64,000 nt of DNA from Kitasatospora sp. A2-31 (GCF_022288725.1 NZ_JAKNTA010000004.1:460615-524614); one strand, 5' to 3'; positions 26,405-35,035 are shown, numbered from the stretch's first letter. Notes: a model not told the origin generated them from the letters alone. A program made the numbers and translations.

Positions 26405-26452
26405 GGCCCTGTCCGGCCGGACGGGACCGGGGTCAGCCGGCCGGACAGGGCC
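26405..26452. terminator. Bidirectional terminator-like inverted repeat
   Basis: Perfect 16-bp arms (26405-26420 and 26437-26452; GGCCCTGTCCGGCCGG and its complement) around a 16-nt loop, between the stops of two converging genes. There is no T-run, as is usual in high-GC actinomycetes. Confidence 0.75.
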
Positions 26453-26456
26453 CGGG

Positions 26457-26855
26457 TCAGCGTGCGAACTTCTCGACGGCCTCCGGGGTGACGGGGGTGA
26501 AGAAGTTGACGAGGTTGCCGTCGGGGTCGCGGAACAACAGGGACCGGTTGCCCCAGGGCATCGTGGTGGGCTCGTTGACGAAGTCGGTGACGAAGCCGGT
26601 CAGGTTCCGGTGGACATGGTCCACGTCGTCGACGCGGAACTCGGTGATCACGCTGTGGTTGTCCGCAGGGCGGGCGGAGCCCGGGGCGAACAGCGGGACG
26701 GTGCGGGTGCCGGCGATCGCGAGGGTCGCGCCCGCGGTCCTGAGCTCGGCGAAGTCCTCGGTGGCCCGCACCGCCTGGATCCCGGTCGCTCGCTCGTAGA
26801 ACTCGACGAGGCGGGCGACGTCGCCGGTGACGATGCGGATCGAGACGAAGTCCAT
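26457..26855 (-). CDS. VOC (glyoxalase/bleomycin-resistance fold) protein
   Basis: 132 aa from ATG 26855, with AAGGAGA upstream. It shows the two beta-alpha-beta-beta-beta modules of the vicinal oxygen chelate fold: MDFVSIRIVTGDVARLVEFY at the N terminus and EFRVDDVDHVHRNL in the second half, ending LFRDPDGNLVNFFTP, the usual C-terminal signature. The substrate cannot be predicted. It is divergently arranged with the WYL regulator across 93 bp, which suggests that regulator controls it. Confidence 0.85.
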   Translation of the reverse strand: MDFVSIRIVTGDVARLVEFYERATGIQAVRATEDFAELRTAGATLAIAGTRTVPLFAPGSARPADNHSVITEFRVDDVDHVHRNLTGFVTDFVNEPTTMPWGNRSLLFRDPDGNLVNFFTPVTPEAVEKFAR

Positions 26856-26948
26856 GGGAATCTCCTTGGCTGTGCCGGAAGCGTGCACGTCGCAGGCTAG
26901 GAGAGATAGGGGACAGGATCGGTCCGGTATTCGCGTTAGGCTGCGAAC

Positions 26949-27938
26949 ATGCCACGACCCACCGGCCGCGTGCTGACACTCCTGGAACTGCTGCAGTCGG
27001 GCGGCACCCGGACCGTGGCGGAGCTCGCCGACCGTCTCGGGGTCGAAGGGCGCACGGTGCGGCGCTACGTGGACCACCTGATCGAGCTGGACGTGCCCGT
27101 CGAGTCGGTGCGCGGCCGGTACGGCGGGTACCGGCTGGCTCCCGGGTACCGCCTGCCGCCGCTCATGCTCAGCGACGACGAGGCGCTGGCCGTGCTGCTC
27201 GGCCTGCTCGCCGGCCGCCGGGCAGGGCTGACGACGACGGAGCGCACGGCCAACGAGACGGCGTCGGCGAAGATCCGGCAGGTGCTGCCCAAGCACGTCG
27301 CCCGCCGGCTCGACAGCCTCCTGGAGGCCCTCGCCTTCACGGATGAGCCCGGCGAGCCGGACCACCCCGACGCCGGGCTCCTGCTCACCGTCGCCGATGC
27401 GGTGCGCCACCGCCGACCGGTCTCGATCCGCTACACCGACCGCGACGGACGGCGCAGCGAACGCACCCTGCACGCGTACGGGATCGTCGCCCACGCGGGC
27501 CGGTGGTACGTGACGGGAAGGGACGCCCAGGCGGGCGAGGACCGGACCTTCCGGCTCGATCGCGTGGCAGCCGCGAGGGCCCTGCCCGGCTCGTTCGACA
27601 CGCCCGTCGGTCCCGGTCCCGCGGAGCGCGTGCTGGCGGGATTCGCCACGGCCCGGTACCGGCACGAGGTGACCCTGCGGATCCACGGGACGGTCGAGCA
27701 GATCCGCGCGCACCTCCCCGCCGCCGTCGCGAGCGTGGAGGAGCACGAGCCCGTGGCCGGCCGGGACCCGGCGGCCGAGCACTGGCTGCGCGTCGAGCTA
27801 CGGGCGCAGCGGCTCGACTGGTTGCCCCGGGTGCTCGCCGCACTCGACCGGCCGTTCGTCATCGAACGCCCCGACGAACTGCGCGACCTCGTCGTCGCGC
27901 TCGCGGACCGCCTCGCGTCCCACGCCCGCCGAGCCTGA
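26949..27938 (+). CDS. WYL-domain HTH transcriptional regulator (YafY/DeoR type)
   Basis: 329 aa. Residues about 3-60 form a winged HTH (RVLTLLELLQSGG, TVAELADRLGVEGRTVRRYV). Residues about 140-210 form a WYL domain (PVSIRYTDRDGRRSERTLHAYG, then GRWYVTGRD), and the C terminus is a WCX-like extension. WYL domains often sense nucleic acid or small ligands. It is divergent from the VOC gene, so local regulation of that gene and itself is likely. No obvious upstream ribosome site is seen; the short leader before ATG 26949 allows a near-leaderless transcript. Confidence 0.88.
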   Translation: MPRPTGRVLTLLELLQSGGTRTVAELADRLGVEGRTVRRYVDHLIELDVPVESVRGRYGGYRLAPGYRLPPLMLSDDEALAVLLGLLAGRRAGLTTTERTANETASAKIRQVLPKHVARRLDSLLEALAFTDEPGEPDHPDAGLLLTVADAVRHRRPVSIRYTDRDGRRSERTLHAYGIVAHAGRWYVTGRDAQAGEDRTFRLDRVAAARALPGSFDTPVGPGPAERVLAGFATARYRHEVTLRIHGTVEQIRAHLPAAVASVEEHEPVAGRDPAAEHWLRVELRAQRLDWLPRVLAALDRPFVIERPDELRDLVVALADRLASHARRA

Positions 27939-28395
27939 CGGCGAGGGCCGGTCATCGGGCGTCCCCCGGCGCGGGGTGCGGCGCGCGTTCCTCCGCACCG
28001 CGCGCACGCCCGACCTGCCGATCCGTCGCGACCGCGGTGAACCGTGCGGGTGGTGCCGTCCGTATCCCCGGGTGGCGGCACCGCCGACCGGCGCCCGGAT
28101 CCCCCGTACGGGCGCCGGTTCCCCGCTCCTGGTCGGCCACGGCCGTCCGGGTGCCGATCGGGCGGACGCCTCGCGGCCGTGGGACGCGCAGCGAGCGGCC
28201 GGATCTCTCGGACCGCCGGCTCCCGAACCCTGACGGGAACCGGTCGACACGGCGCCCCCGGCGGCCGTCCTCGTGGGAGAGCGACGGCCGGGGCGCACGG
28301 TGTCGGTGGCGGCCGGGGACGCCTCGCGTCGAGCAGGCGGGCCGCCGGGGCCGCCGGGCCGTCACGACCGGCGGCCGTCACCGACGGCCGGGCCG
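27939..28395. other. Intergenic region between converging genes
   Basis: 457 bp between the WYL gene and the end of the P-loop protein gene. Frames through it lack ribosome sites and plausible composition. Several GC-rich inverted repeats occur, the clearest at 28372-28390; nothing else was recognised. Confidence 0.4.
28372..28390 (-). terminator. Terminator-like hairpin
   Basis: Perfect 7-bp arms (CGGCCGT / ACGGCCG) with a 5-nt loop, 5 bp beyond the stop of the minus-strand P-loop gene and at the converging junction. Confidence 0.5.
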
Positions 28396-28944
28396 TCACC
28401 AGCCGAGCAGGAACGTCCCCCGGGCCAGGCCGGTCAGCACGGTGGCGGCGGTCGAGGCCGGGTCGGCCGCACCGGCGCCCGCGTCGGCAGCGGCGGCACC
28501 GTCGGCAGCGGTGGGGGCGCCCACCGCGTGGCGCTCCAGCGCCCCCAGGTCGGCGGGCTCGCCCGGTGCGCGCAGGACCACGTAGTGCAGGGCCGCGCCG
28601 GTCGCCCGGCTCTCGCGGCGGAAGGCGTCCAGGGCCGACGGTGCGACCGCGGCCTCCACGACCACCTGGTAGCCGCCCGTCGCGAAGGCGAACGCGGCCT
28701 GGGCCGCAGCCGCCAGGGCCGTCGCGTTCTGCCGCCGGGCCTCGGGCAGGTGCGCCGGCACGAAGCCCTGCCGCACCGCCCGCTGGAAGTCGTCCGCCCG
28801 CAGGTGGACGCTCGGGTGCAGCGCGTCCGCCAGCAGGGGCGCGACCGTGCCGCTCCCGGCCCCGGCCGGGTCGGCGAGGACGACGACGCCGCCGGCGCCC
28901 CGCCCGCCACCGATCTCCGGCCCACCTACGGTCGTACGGTTCAC
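28396..28944 (-). CDS. P-loop kinase-like protein with degenerate Walker A
   Basis: 182 aa from GTG 28944, with GAAGGGA about 9 nt upstream. The N terminus (GGVVVLADPAGAGSGTV) occupies the place of a Walker A loop but lacks the Lys-Ser/Thr pair needed for phosphate binding. RADDFQRAVRQGF, the ARRQNATALAAAAQAAF helix and GGYQVVVEAAVAP resemble zeta-toxin or chloramphenicol-phosphotransferase-like kinases. YVVLRAP follows at the next strand. The kinase activity is therefore doubtful. No antitoxin partner is adjacent. It lies 313 bp downstream of the CocE-like hydrolase gene on the same strand and is probably transcribed on its own. Confidence 0.6.
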   Translation of the reverse strand: MNRTTVGGPEIGGGRGAGGVVVLADPAGAGSGTVAPLLADALHPSVHLRADDFQRAVRQGFVPAHLPEARRQNATALAAAAQAAFAFATGGYQVVVEAAVAPSALDAFRRESRATGAALHYVVLRAPGEPADLGALERHAVGAPTAADGAAAADAGAGAADPASTAATVLTGLARGTFLLGW

Positions 28945-29257
28945 GGCTGCTGATCCCTTCGCGGGCCGGGGACGGACGGGGCGCCGGGGCGGGGCCGGCC
29001 GGCGTCTGGGGACGGCCGGACCCGGGTACGGACAGCCGAGCGCCTCGTCCCGACGAGTGACTGCTGTCGGAGATCAACCTAGTCCACGGTGGTGCTCCGA
29101 GTCGTCCCCCCATCCGTTCCCGGCCGCTGCCCCGGGGGCCGCCCCCGCTGGCCACCGTCGCCGGCGGCGCCTTCACGGTTCGTCCGTTCTTCCGCCCGCA
29201 GGAGGCCGGGCGACGGCCGCTGCGCGAACCGTCGCCCGATGAGGAGGGCGGCGACGC
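28945..29257. other. Intergenic region upstream of the P-loop gene
   Basis: 313 bp. No gene, repeat or clear promoter was found; the ribosome site of the minus-strand gene lies at its left edge. Confidence 0.35.
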
Positions 29258-30925
29258 CTAGGGAGCTGCGGCCTCCTCCGCGATGGGGAGCACGAGCGCT
29301 GACGGGTGGTGGAGCGAGATCCGAACCGCTGCGAGGCGGGTGGCCGTTGCCACGGGCTCGCCGGTTCCGGTGTTGCGGGCGAAGCGTGGGTGGGCTCCAC
29401 CGCTGATCTGCAGGCGGATCCGGTGTCCGGCGGGGAATCGGTAGGCGGTGGAGCTCATGGCCACGGTGACGGTGGCCGGGTCCCCCTCGCCGGCCTTGAG
29501 CCGTCGAAGGCCGTCGCAGACGTTGGTGGAACGGTTCCGGGGGTCGACGTCACACAGCCGGGCGAACACGTCGGCGTGGCCGGTGTCCGTGCTGATCTGC
29601 AGGACCGCGCTCACCGGTCCGAGGATGGTGACCGGTTCGGGGAGCGGTGCCGTGGTGAAGGTCAGGACGTCCTTGCGTGCCTCCAGGGGGCGGTTGTCCG
29701 CCTGTGGGGCCTTCCCGCCGGCCAGGGCACCGCCGAGGGAGGGGGTCGGGTCGGCCGGGTCGTAGCGGAAGGACAGCGGCTCGGTCGAGTCCTCGGGCGC
29801 TCGGTGCGTCAGGGCGCCGTCGGTGTGGATGTACCAGTGTCGGCTCTGGAGGACCGGTGGCCAGTCGGGCAGATCCCGCCAGGCTCCTCGGCCTCCGACG
29901 TGGACGCGAACCCTTGTCGGCCGCAGGGCGGACGGGTCGTCGCACAGGTGGGCCCTCAGCCAGGCGAGGCTTTCGGTGAAGACCTCGGGCCAGCCCTGCT
30001 GGAGCGCCGACTGATGCGACCAGGGGCCGACGAACAGGGCTGTTGCACAGTCGGCACGCCGCAGCCGCTCGTACTGCTGCAAGGTCTGGTGGAGATTCAC
30101 GTCGTGCCAGCCGCCTATCAGGGCGGTCGGCACCCTCAGCCCGTCGGCGGCGGACCCCACGTCCGCGCCGTCCCAGTGGACATCCCCGGCATCGGGGTGC
30201 GCCATGGCCCCGTCGAGGAACGGCACCGGTCCTCCGAGGGCAGGCCGGTATGCCTCGACGAGGGGGAGGTCGGCGGCAGCCCTTCGCAGATGGCGCTGCA
30301 GCCGCAGGCTCGCCCGCAGGAAGCTCGGTACACCTTGGTGCTGGGTGGAGAGGCCCATGGCGACGACGAGCGCGTTCTCCAGCGAGAACGCGCCTCCGGG
30401 GTGGAAGAAGCCGTGCGGATCGTGCATGCCGATCTGGACCACCATCGCGCGCAGCTCCGGAGGCGGATCCAGGGCCAGCGCCCACTGGACGTAGCCGAGG
30501 TAGCTGGGGCCGATGGTCCCCAGAACGCCCGAGAACCAGGGCTGCTGGCGCAGCCAGGCGACGCTGGCCCGGCCGTCGGCGGCCTCGTTGCGCCAGAGGT
30601 GGAAGTCGCCGCCGGAGCCGCCGGTGCCGCGGCAACTCTGGAGGACGACGTGGAAGCCCTGCTCGGCGAGGAGCACTCCGTACATCGGCGCCCAGGGGAA
30701 TCCCCGGCCGTAGGGCGAGCGCACCAGCAGTGTGGGGAAGTCGCCGTCGCCGAGCGGGAAGTAGTGGTCGGTCAGCAGGGGGCTGCCGTCTGCTGCGGGT
30801 ACGACGAGACCGGGGTCGTAGGCGATGTCGTGCAGCTTGGGAGGCAATCCCCTCATGGACCGCCGCATGGCCCTGGTGCTCAGGGGCGGCTTCTTCCCGA
30901 CTGGGCGGTGCGTGGGCATCGTCAC
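29258..30925 (-). CDS. CocE/NonD family alpha/beta hydrolase
   Basis: 555 aa from GTG 30925 (ATG 30919 is equally possible; GAGG precedes both). The X-Pro dipeptidyl-peptidase S15/CocE pattern is clear: TDHYFPLGDGDFPTLLVRSP, oxyanion region QSCRGTGGSGG, nucleophile Ser141 in GPSYLGYVQWALALDPPPE, and LIGGWHDVNLHQTL with the acid residue. The C-terminal jelly-roll contains FARLCDVDPRNRSTNVCDGL and HRIRLQISGGAHPRFARN. It would hydrolyse an ester or amide with an acyl or aminoacyl leaving group. There is no signal peptide. It is divergent from a TetR regulator with a palindrome beside its promoter. Confidence 0.88.
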   Translation of the reverse strand: MTMPTHRPVGKKPPLSTRAMRRSMRGLPPKLHDIAYDPGLVVPAADGSPLLTDHYFPLGDGDFPTLLVRSPYGRGFPWAPMYGVLLAEQGFHVVLQSCRGTGGSGGDFHLWRNEAADGRASVAWLRQQPWFSGVLGTIGPSYLGYVQWALALDPPPELRAMVVQIGMHDPHGFFHPGGAFSLENALVVAMGLSTQHQGVPSFLRASLRLQRHLRRAAADLPLVEAYRPALGGPVPFLDGAMAHPDAGDVHWDGADVGSAADGLRVPTALIGGWHDVNLHQTLQQYERLRRADCATALFVGPWSHQSALQQGWPEVFTESLAWLRAHLCDDPSALRPTRVRVHVGGRGAWRDLPDWPPVLQSRHWYIHTDGALTHRAPEDSTEPLSFRYDPADPTPSLGGALAGGKAPQADNRPLEARKDVLTFTTAPLPEPVTILGPVSAVLQISTDTGHADVFARLCDVDPRNRSTNVCDGLRRLKAGEGDPATVTVAMSSTAYRFPAGHRIRLQISGGAHPRFARNTGTGEPVATATRLAAVRISLHHPSALVLPIAEEAAAP

Positions 30926-30966
30926 GGTGCCTCGTTTCTGGGAGGGGCGGGCGGTCTCTCACTTCC

Positions 30967-30979
30967 CGTACGATGTACG
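30967..30979. promoter_or_regulatory. Palindromic operator, TetR-type
   Basis: CGTAC-GAT-GTACG, perfect 5-bp arms with a 3-bp centre, immediately downstream of the predicted minus-strand -10. A protein bound here would block the start of hydrolase transcription. Confidence 0.55.
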
Positions 30980-31009
30980 AGAATAGCTCATGCTTGGATT
31001 GACCGTCAG
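30980..31009 (-). promoter_or_regulatory. Predicted promoter of the CocE-like hydrolase
   Basis: On the minus strand CTGACG (31004-31009) and TATTCT (30980-30985) are separated by 18 bp, 4/6 matches to each consensus hexamer. It overlaps the 5' region of the divergent TetR gene. Confidence 0.45.
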
Positions 31010-31025
31010 AAGGAGGGAGATCACG

Positions 31026-31775
31026 ATGGCCCGCGCAGATTCGGCGGCCCCGTCGGGCGGTCGCGCCGGGGTGGATCCGGAGGCGCTCTGGTCGGTGTCC
31101 GAACGCCCGCGTCGCGGCAGGCCACCCGCCCACAGCCGTGCCGAGATCACGGCGACCGCCGTCGCCATCGCCGATGCCGAAGGGCTCGCCGCCGTCACGA
31201 TGCGCGCGGTCGCGGCCCGGCTCGGGGCCGGAACCATGTCCCTGTACAGCTACGTCCCCAACAAGGAGACGCTGCTGGAGCTGATGATCGACGAAGTGAG
31301 CGGCGATCACCGGTTGCCGGCCATGCCCACCGGTGACTGGCGCTCGGACCTCCGGCGGATCGCGCACGAGCAACGCGCCATCATGCGGCGCCACCCGTGG
31401 CTTCCCGCTGCGCTCCCAGCTCGGCAGACCCTGGGCCCGAACACCCTCGCCGTCCTGGACCACGTGCTCGCCGTGATGATCCCCACCGGCCTGGACGCCC
31501 AGGCCCGACTGGAGACCTTCAGCCTCCTCACCGGGTTCGTGGCCAGCCACATGTCGTACGAACTCGCCCAGCAGCGCGCCGTCGAAGCCGCAGGGCGGAG
31601 CCCCGGCGAACTCCTCGACGCCCAGGCCCGCTACCTCCGCGCCGCCGTCGCCGACGGCCGCTACCCCCACCTCGCCCAGGCCCTGGCCATACCGGGCGGC
31701 GACCAGAACCCCCAGGCAGTCTTCGATCGCCTCCTCGACCGCGTGATCAATGGCATCGCGCCGGACCCCGCGTAG
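31026..31775 (+). CDS. TetR family transcriptional regulator
   Basis: 249 aa from ATG 31026, chosen over an upstream in-frame ATG because AGGAGGGAG sits 8 nt before it. An N-terminal tail of about 40 residues precedes the HTH (AEITATAVAIADAEGLAAVT, then MRAVAARLGAGTMSLYSYV). The C-terminal helices form a TetR_C ligand domain. The gene is divergent from the CocE-like hydrolase with a palindrome between them, so it most likely represses the hydrolase and perhaps itself. The ligand is unknown, presumably a substrate or product of the hydrolase. Confidence 0.88.
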   Translation: MARADSAAPSGGRAGVDPEALWSVSERPRRGRPPAHSRAEITATAVAIADAEGLAAVTMRAVAARLGAGTMSLYSYVPNKETLLELMIDEVSGDHRLPAMPTGDWRSDLRRIAHEQRAIMRRHPWLPAALPARQTLGPNTLAVLDHVLAVMIPTGLDAQARLETFSLLTGFVASHMSYELAQQRAVEAAGRSPGELLDAQARYLRAAVADGRYPHLAQALAIPGGDQNPQAVFDRLLDRVINGIAPDPA

Positions 31776-32253
31776 CTGACCCTCGCGCCGGCCGGTCAAC
31801 AGCCATCGCAAGGCGCACACGGTCGGCGAACTCCGGCGCCGCAAGATCGGGCATGCCGGACAGGGACGGACTGAAGCAACTGAGCAGAGAATTTGCCCTG
31901 TTCGAGGTTCCGGGACGTGGCCTCGGCAATGCAACAAGCCGCCGACCGGTCGGGCGCCTCAGAGCCTGCAGCGGCACCGCCGGGCCCTTGCCGGCGGGCG
32001 CAGTCACCAGGGATGGGCCGTCCTCGTTGCGGCGGCGCCGCTGAGAAGAACGTTTCGGCACCGGTCTGGGCATGAGTCACCTCCAATAGAGCGTGAGAAC
32101 GGCCGTTGCTACTCGACACGGGGCAGCACCCCGACGCAAACTTGAGTGAGGACGTATCCAAGGGTCCGATGCCTACTGGCAGAGAAGTCGTTTCTCGGCA
32201 GGCGACTCCGGCTCGACCCTATCCACCTATCTCGGCCCGCCAGGGGAGGGGAA
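31776..32253. other. Intergenic region, lower-GC right half
   Basis: 478 bp. A 121-codon frame on the minus strand (31796-32161) has odd composition and no ribosome site, and is not accepted. From about 32,050 the GC content falls toward that of the next two genes, suggesting this is the left edge of an inserted segment. No terminal repeats were found. Confidence 0.35.
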
Positions 32254-32772
32254 GTGTCCTATCCAGAATGGGGAGAGTTCGACGTCATATCCCCGGAGCT
32301 CATCGTGGATCGGGATAATGAGGCGCGCTGCCCCAAAAGTCCAAAGATTGCATTAGTTGACGCCAAGTCGTTCAGTCGCGCCATCGAATCGACATGGAAT
32401 CAATATGGCTTGAATGAGTGGAAAGGTATCGATGATCGTACCCGGGGGAATGCGTTCAATGTCGAGCGACTGCTCTGCCTGATGTTTCCATCGGAACGAC
32501 TCTGCGCCTATCACCTGGGGCGAGGTATGGCGGGAGTTGCTCTTGAGGTGATCATGTTTCCATGCGACCAGTACACGCCCCTGATGGCTCCGATGGCTGC
32601 GCTGATTCCGCAGGTGACAGTTGGGGCACCCTCGTCGTACGTTTCGCAGGCCGCAGGTGTATTCAGAGACTTCATGGCTGTGGAAGAAAGTCGCGGAACC
32701 CGGGGCTTCGCTGACCTATTCAGGGCCACTGAGCCTGTAAAGCGGAAGAAGGTTCACTGGTGGCAAAGGTGA
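32254..32772 (+). CDS. Hypothetical protein, lower-GC island
   Basis: 172 aa from GTG 32254, next to GGGGAGGGG; the frame is open back to 32146, but that part lacks a ribosome site. I recognise no family. The protein is soluble, with a conserved-looking middle (RGNAFNVERLLCLMFPSERL, AYHLGRGMAGVALEVIMFP) and a basic, Trp-rich end (KRKKVHWWQR). GC content and codon choice (many A/T third positions, such as AAA, GAT, ATT, TTT) differ sharply from neighbours, which suggests recent transfer. It is followed 71 nt later by a 59-aa gene of similar composition, probably one module. Confidence 0.6.
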   Translation: MSYPEWGEFDVISPELIVDRDNEARCPKSPKIALVDAKSFSRAIESTWNQYGLNEWKGIDDRTRGNAFNVERLLCLMFPSERLCAYHLGRGMAGVALEVIMFPCDQYTPLMAPMAALIPQVTVGAPSSYVSQAAGVFRDFMAVEESRGTRGFADLFRATEPVKRKKVHWWQR

Positions 32773-32843
32773 GCGGTGCCAGGTTCTGGGGGTGGGCGGT
32801 GCACGTATTGTCGTAAACGCCGCTCCACGAGGGGAGTGTCGAA

Positions 32844-33023
32844 ATGGGTAGCAGATCTGTTGACGCCGTCCTTGGCGAGATATCCGAGAAGCCGGCCCTG
32901 GCCAGTTTTGTGGTGTCCGCGATGACGTTCGCCCTTGCGCAGATAAGAAGCGACATCATCAATGAGAAGGACCGGCACCTGGTCGAAAAGCTGATCGACA
33001 ATCTGGATACATGGGAGAAGTGA
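32844..33023 (+). CDS. 59-aa hypothetical protein, partner of the low-GC gene
   Basis: ATG GGT AGC to TGA, 59 aa, with GGGGAG upstream. The sequence contains EISEKPALASFVVSAMTFAL, then IRSDIINEKDRHLVEKLIDN and ends LDTWEK, so it is mostly helical with one amphipathic or weakly hydrophobic segment (about 17-32). Codon use is A/T-rich like the preceding gene and unlike the window average. No family is recognised. A two-gene accessory module (for example toxin-antitoxin or plasmid-borne) is possible, but nothing identifies it. Confidence 0.6.
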   Translation: MGSRSVDAVLGEISEKPALASFVVSAMTFALAQIRSDIINEKDRHLVEKLIDNLDTWEK

Positions 33024-33299
33024 GGATCGGCCACCATATGGGCGTCGGGCCCCGCGGTAAGGACGATCCCGAACCGCCGGGCCCTGACCGGCAATAGCGC
33101 GAGCTGTTGTAAGGGCTGCAAGGGATGGCGCACCGGAGGTTGGTCGTCGGTCGATGGCGGGCCGGAACGTCGCAGGAGTTGCCCGGGGTGCCGGCCGGGA
33201 CGGGCGGCTTGTCGTAGCCGTAGGAAACGGCCACCTCCCCTACGCCGTGCGGCACTTCGAACGGGAGGTAGACGAAGTCGGCGGCCCGCCGGCCGCAGC

Positions 33300-34256
33300 T
33301 CACGGGATGCGGGTGAAGGCGCGGCGGTAGGAGCGGGGCGGCACCCCGCGGCGGCGGACGAACTGCTCGCGCAGCACGGCAGCGCTGCCGTAGCCGACCA
33401 GCCGGGCGACCTCCTCGATCGGCAGGTCCGTGGTCTCCAGCAGCTCCTCGGCCCGGCCGAGGCGCAGCCCGAGCAACCAGGCGTGCGGGGTGGTGCCGGT
33501 CGCGGCCGAGAACCGGCGGGCGAAGGTGCGCCTGCTCATCAGGGCGCGCCGGGCGAGCTCGCTCACCGGCAGTGGCTGGTCGAGGTGTTCGCGGGCCCAG
33601 GCCAGCACGCCGGCCAGGCGCTCGTCCTCGCAGTCCTCGGGAACGGGCGCGGCCAGGTACTGGGCCTGGCCGCCGTCGCGGTGCGGGGGGAGCACGAGGT
33701 CCCGGGCCACGGCGTTGGCCGCCGCGGCCCCGTACTCGCGTCGCAGCAGGTGCAGGCAGAGGTCGAAGCCGGCCGCCGCGCCCGCGCCGGTGACGACCCG
33801 GCCCTCGTCGACGTACAGGGCGTCGGGCTCCACGGCGACGTCCGGGTGGCGCTCGGCGAGCAGGCCGGCGAACCGCCAGTGGGTGGTGGCCCGGCGTCCC
33901 GCGAGCAGGCCGGCGGCGCCGAGCGCGAACGCGCCGACGCAGTGTGCCGCGACGACCGCGCCGCGCTCGTGAGCCGCCGCCAGCGCGTCGAGCACGGCGG
34001 CCGGCGGGGGCGTCCGGAAGCCGGCCCACGGCAGGGCGAGGACGAGGTCGGCGGCGGCCAGCCGGTCCAGCCCGTGGTCGACGGTCAGCGGCACGCCGAG
34101 ATCGGTGGGCACCCGGCCGGGCCGGTCGGTGCAGAGCGCGAAGTCGAAGCGGGGCAGGCCGGGCGCGACGCCGCTGAACACCTCGGCGACCACACCGACC
34201 GCGAGCATCCCGACACCGGGCGGGACGTAGGCGGCGACGGTCGTGAAGGGCGGCAT
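33300..34256 (-). CDS. GlxA-type AraC family regulator (DJ-1/PfpI domain)
   Basis: 318 aa from ATG 34256. Residues about 5-175 form a DJ-1/PfpI-like domain (VAAYVPPGVGMLAVGVVAEV, LPWAGF, then AHCVGAFALGAAGLLAGRRA at the nucleophile-elbow position). Residues about 215-315 form a double HTH AraC domain (VSELARRALMSRRTFARRF, then PIEEVARLVGYGSAAVLREQ). GlxA-type regulators sense small molecules and activate divergent or distant genes. The divergent neighbour is an MBL-fold hydrolase 82 bp away, the likely target. Confidence 0.9.
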   Translation of the reverse strand: MPPFTTVAAYVPPGVGMLAVGVVAEVFSGVAPGLPRFDFALCTDRPGRVPTDLGVPLTVDHGLDRLAAADLVLALPWAGFRTPPPAAVLDALAAAHERGAVVAAHCVGAFALGAAGLLAGRRATTHWRFAGLLAERHPDVAVEPDALYVDEGRVVTGAGAAAGFDLCLHLLRREYGAAAANAVARDLVLPPHRDGGQAQYLAAPVPEDCEDERLAGVLAWAREHLDQPLPVSELARRALMSRRTFARRFSAATGTTPHAWLLGLRLGRAEELLETTDLPIEEVARLVGYGSAAVLREQFVRRRGVPPRSYRRAFTRIP

Positions 34257-34338
34257 GCCGGCATTGTGGCACGATTCCTGCGATCGGTGGCAGAAGGGCC
34301 ACTCGTGGGCCGCGGGCCGGTTCGCGAGGATTACCGGC

Positions 34339-34932
34339 ATGAACGACGCACCGCACGGCCGCAGCGCCGACTGGACGATCCTGACCACCGGTTACACCCT
34401 CTCCACCGGCCCCGGAGTGGCCGCCACCGTCTCCTTCGTGTCCGACGGGGACCGGCGGGTGATCGTCGACCCGGGCATGGTGGCCGGCCGCGACCGCATC
34501 CTCGGCCCGCTCCGGGAGCTGGGCTTCGGCCCGGAGGACATCACGGACGTGGTCCTCAGCCACCACCACCCGGACAACATCATGAACGTCGGGCTCTTCG
34601 GCGAGGCGGTCGTCCACGACCACAAGGCCGAGTACCGGCACGACCAGTGGACGAGCCGGGACGCCGAGGGGTACGAGCTGACCTCGTCCCTGCGGCTGAT
34701 CCGGACCCCGGGGCACAGCCTCGAGGACATCACCCTGCTGGCCGGCACCGCCACCGGCGTGACGGCCTTCGTCGGCGACCTGTGGTGGCGCCCGGACGGC
34801 CCGGAGGAGGACCCGGTGTCGCCGGACCGCGAGTTGCTGCGCGCGTCGCGGCTGCGGGTGCTCAAGGCCGCGGACCTGATCGTGCCCGGTCACGGGCCGG
34901 CCTTCCCGGCCGACGACCGCGCACCCCGGTAG
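34339..34932 (+). CDS. MBL-fold metallo-hydrolase
   Basis: 197 aa from ATG 34339, with GAGGA upstream. It carries the metallo-beta-lactamase fold signatures: VIVDPGM, the metal motif HHHPDN (75-80), TPGHSLEDITLL, FVGDLWW and VPGHGPAF at the end. In the usual HxHxDH motif the last His is Asn80 here, which would weaken or alter the second metal site. The family is close to small hydrolases such as MBLAC1-like proteins; the substrate is unknown. It is divergent from the GlxA-type regulator, which probably controls it. Confidence 0.88.
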   Translation: MNDAPHGRSADWTILTTGYTLSTGPGVAATVSFVSDGDRRVIVDPGMVAGRDRILGPLRELGFGPEDITDVVLSHHHPDNIMNVGLFGEAVVHDHKAEYRHDQWTSRDAEGYELTSSLRLIRTPGHSLEDITLLAGTATGVTAFVGDLWWRPDGPEEDPVSPDRELLRASRLRVLKAADLIVPGHGPAFPADDRAPR

Positions 34933-35035
34933 GGACGTCCGGCTCCCTGCTCCCCTCGCTCTGGAGTTGCGGCCGACGGCTGATCAGGGTTCATAGAGGT
35001 GACGGGCTGATGATCGGACGACCATGGAGGCGGGC

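Noticed and set aside
31796..32161. 121-codon minus-strand frame with several Cys
   Set aside because: No ribosome site, no recognisable fold, overlaps the edge of the low-GC island; treated as non-coding.
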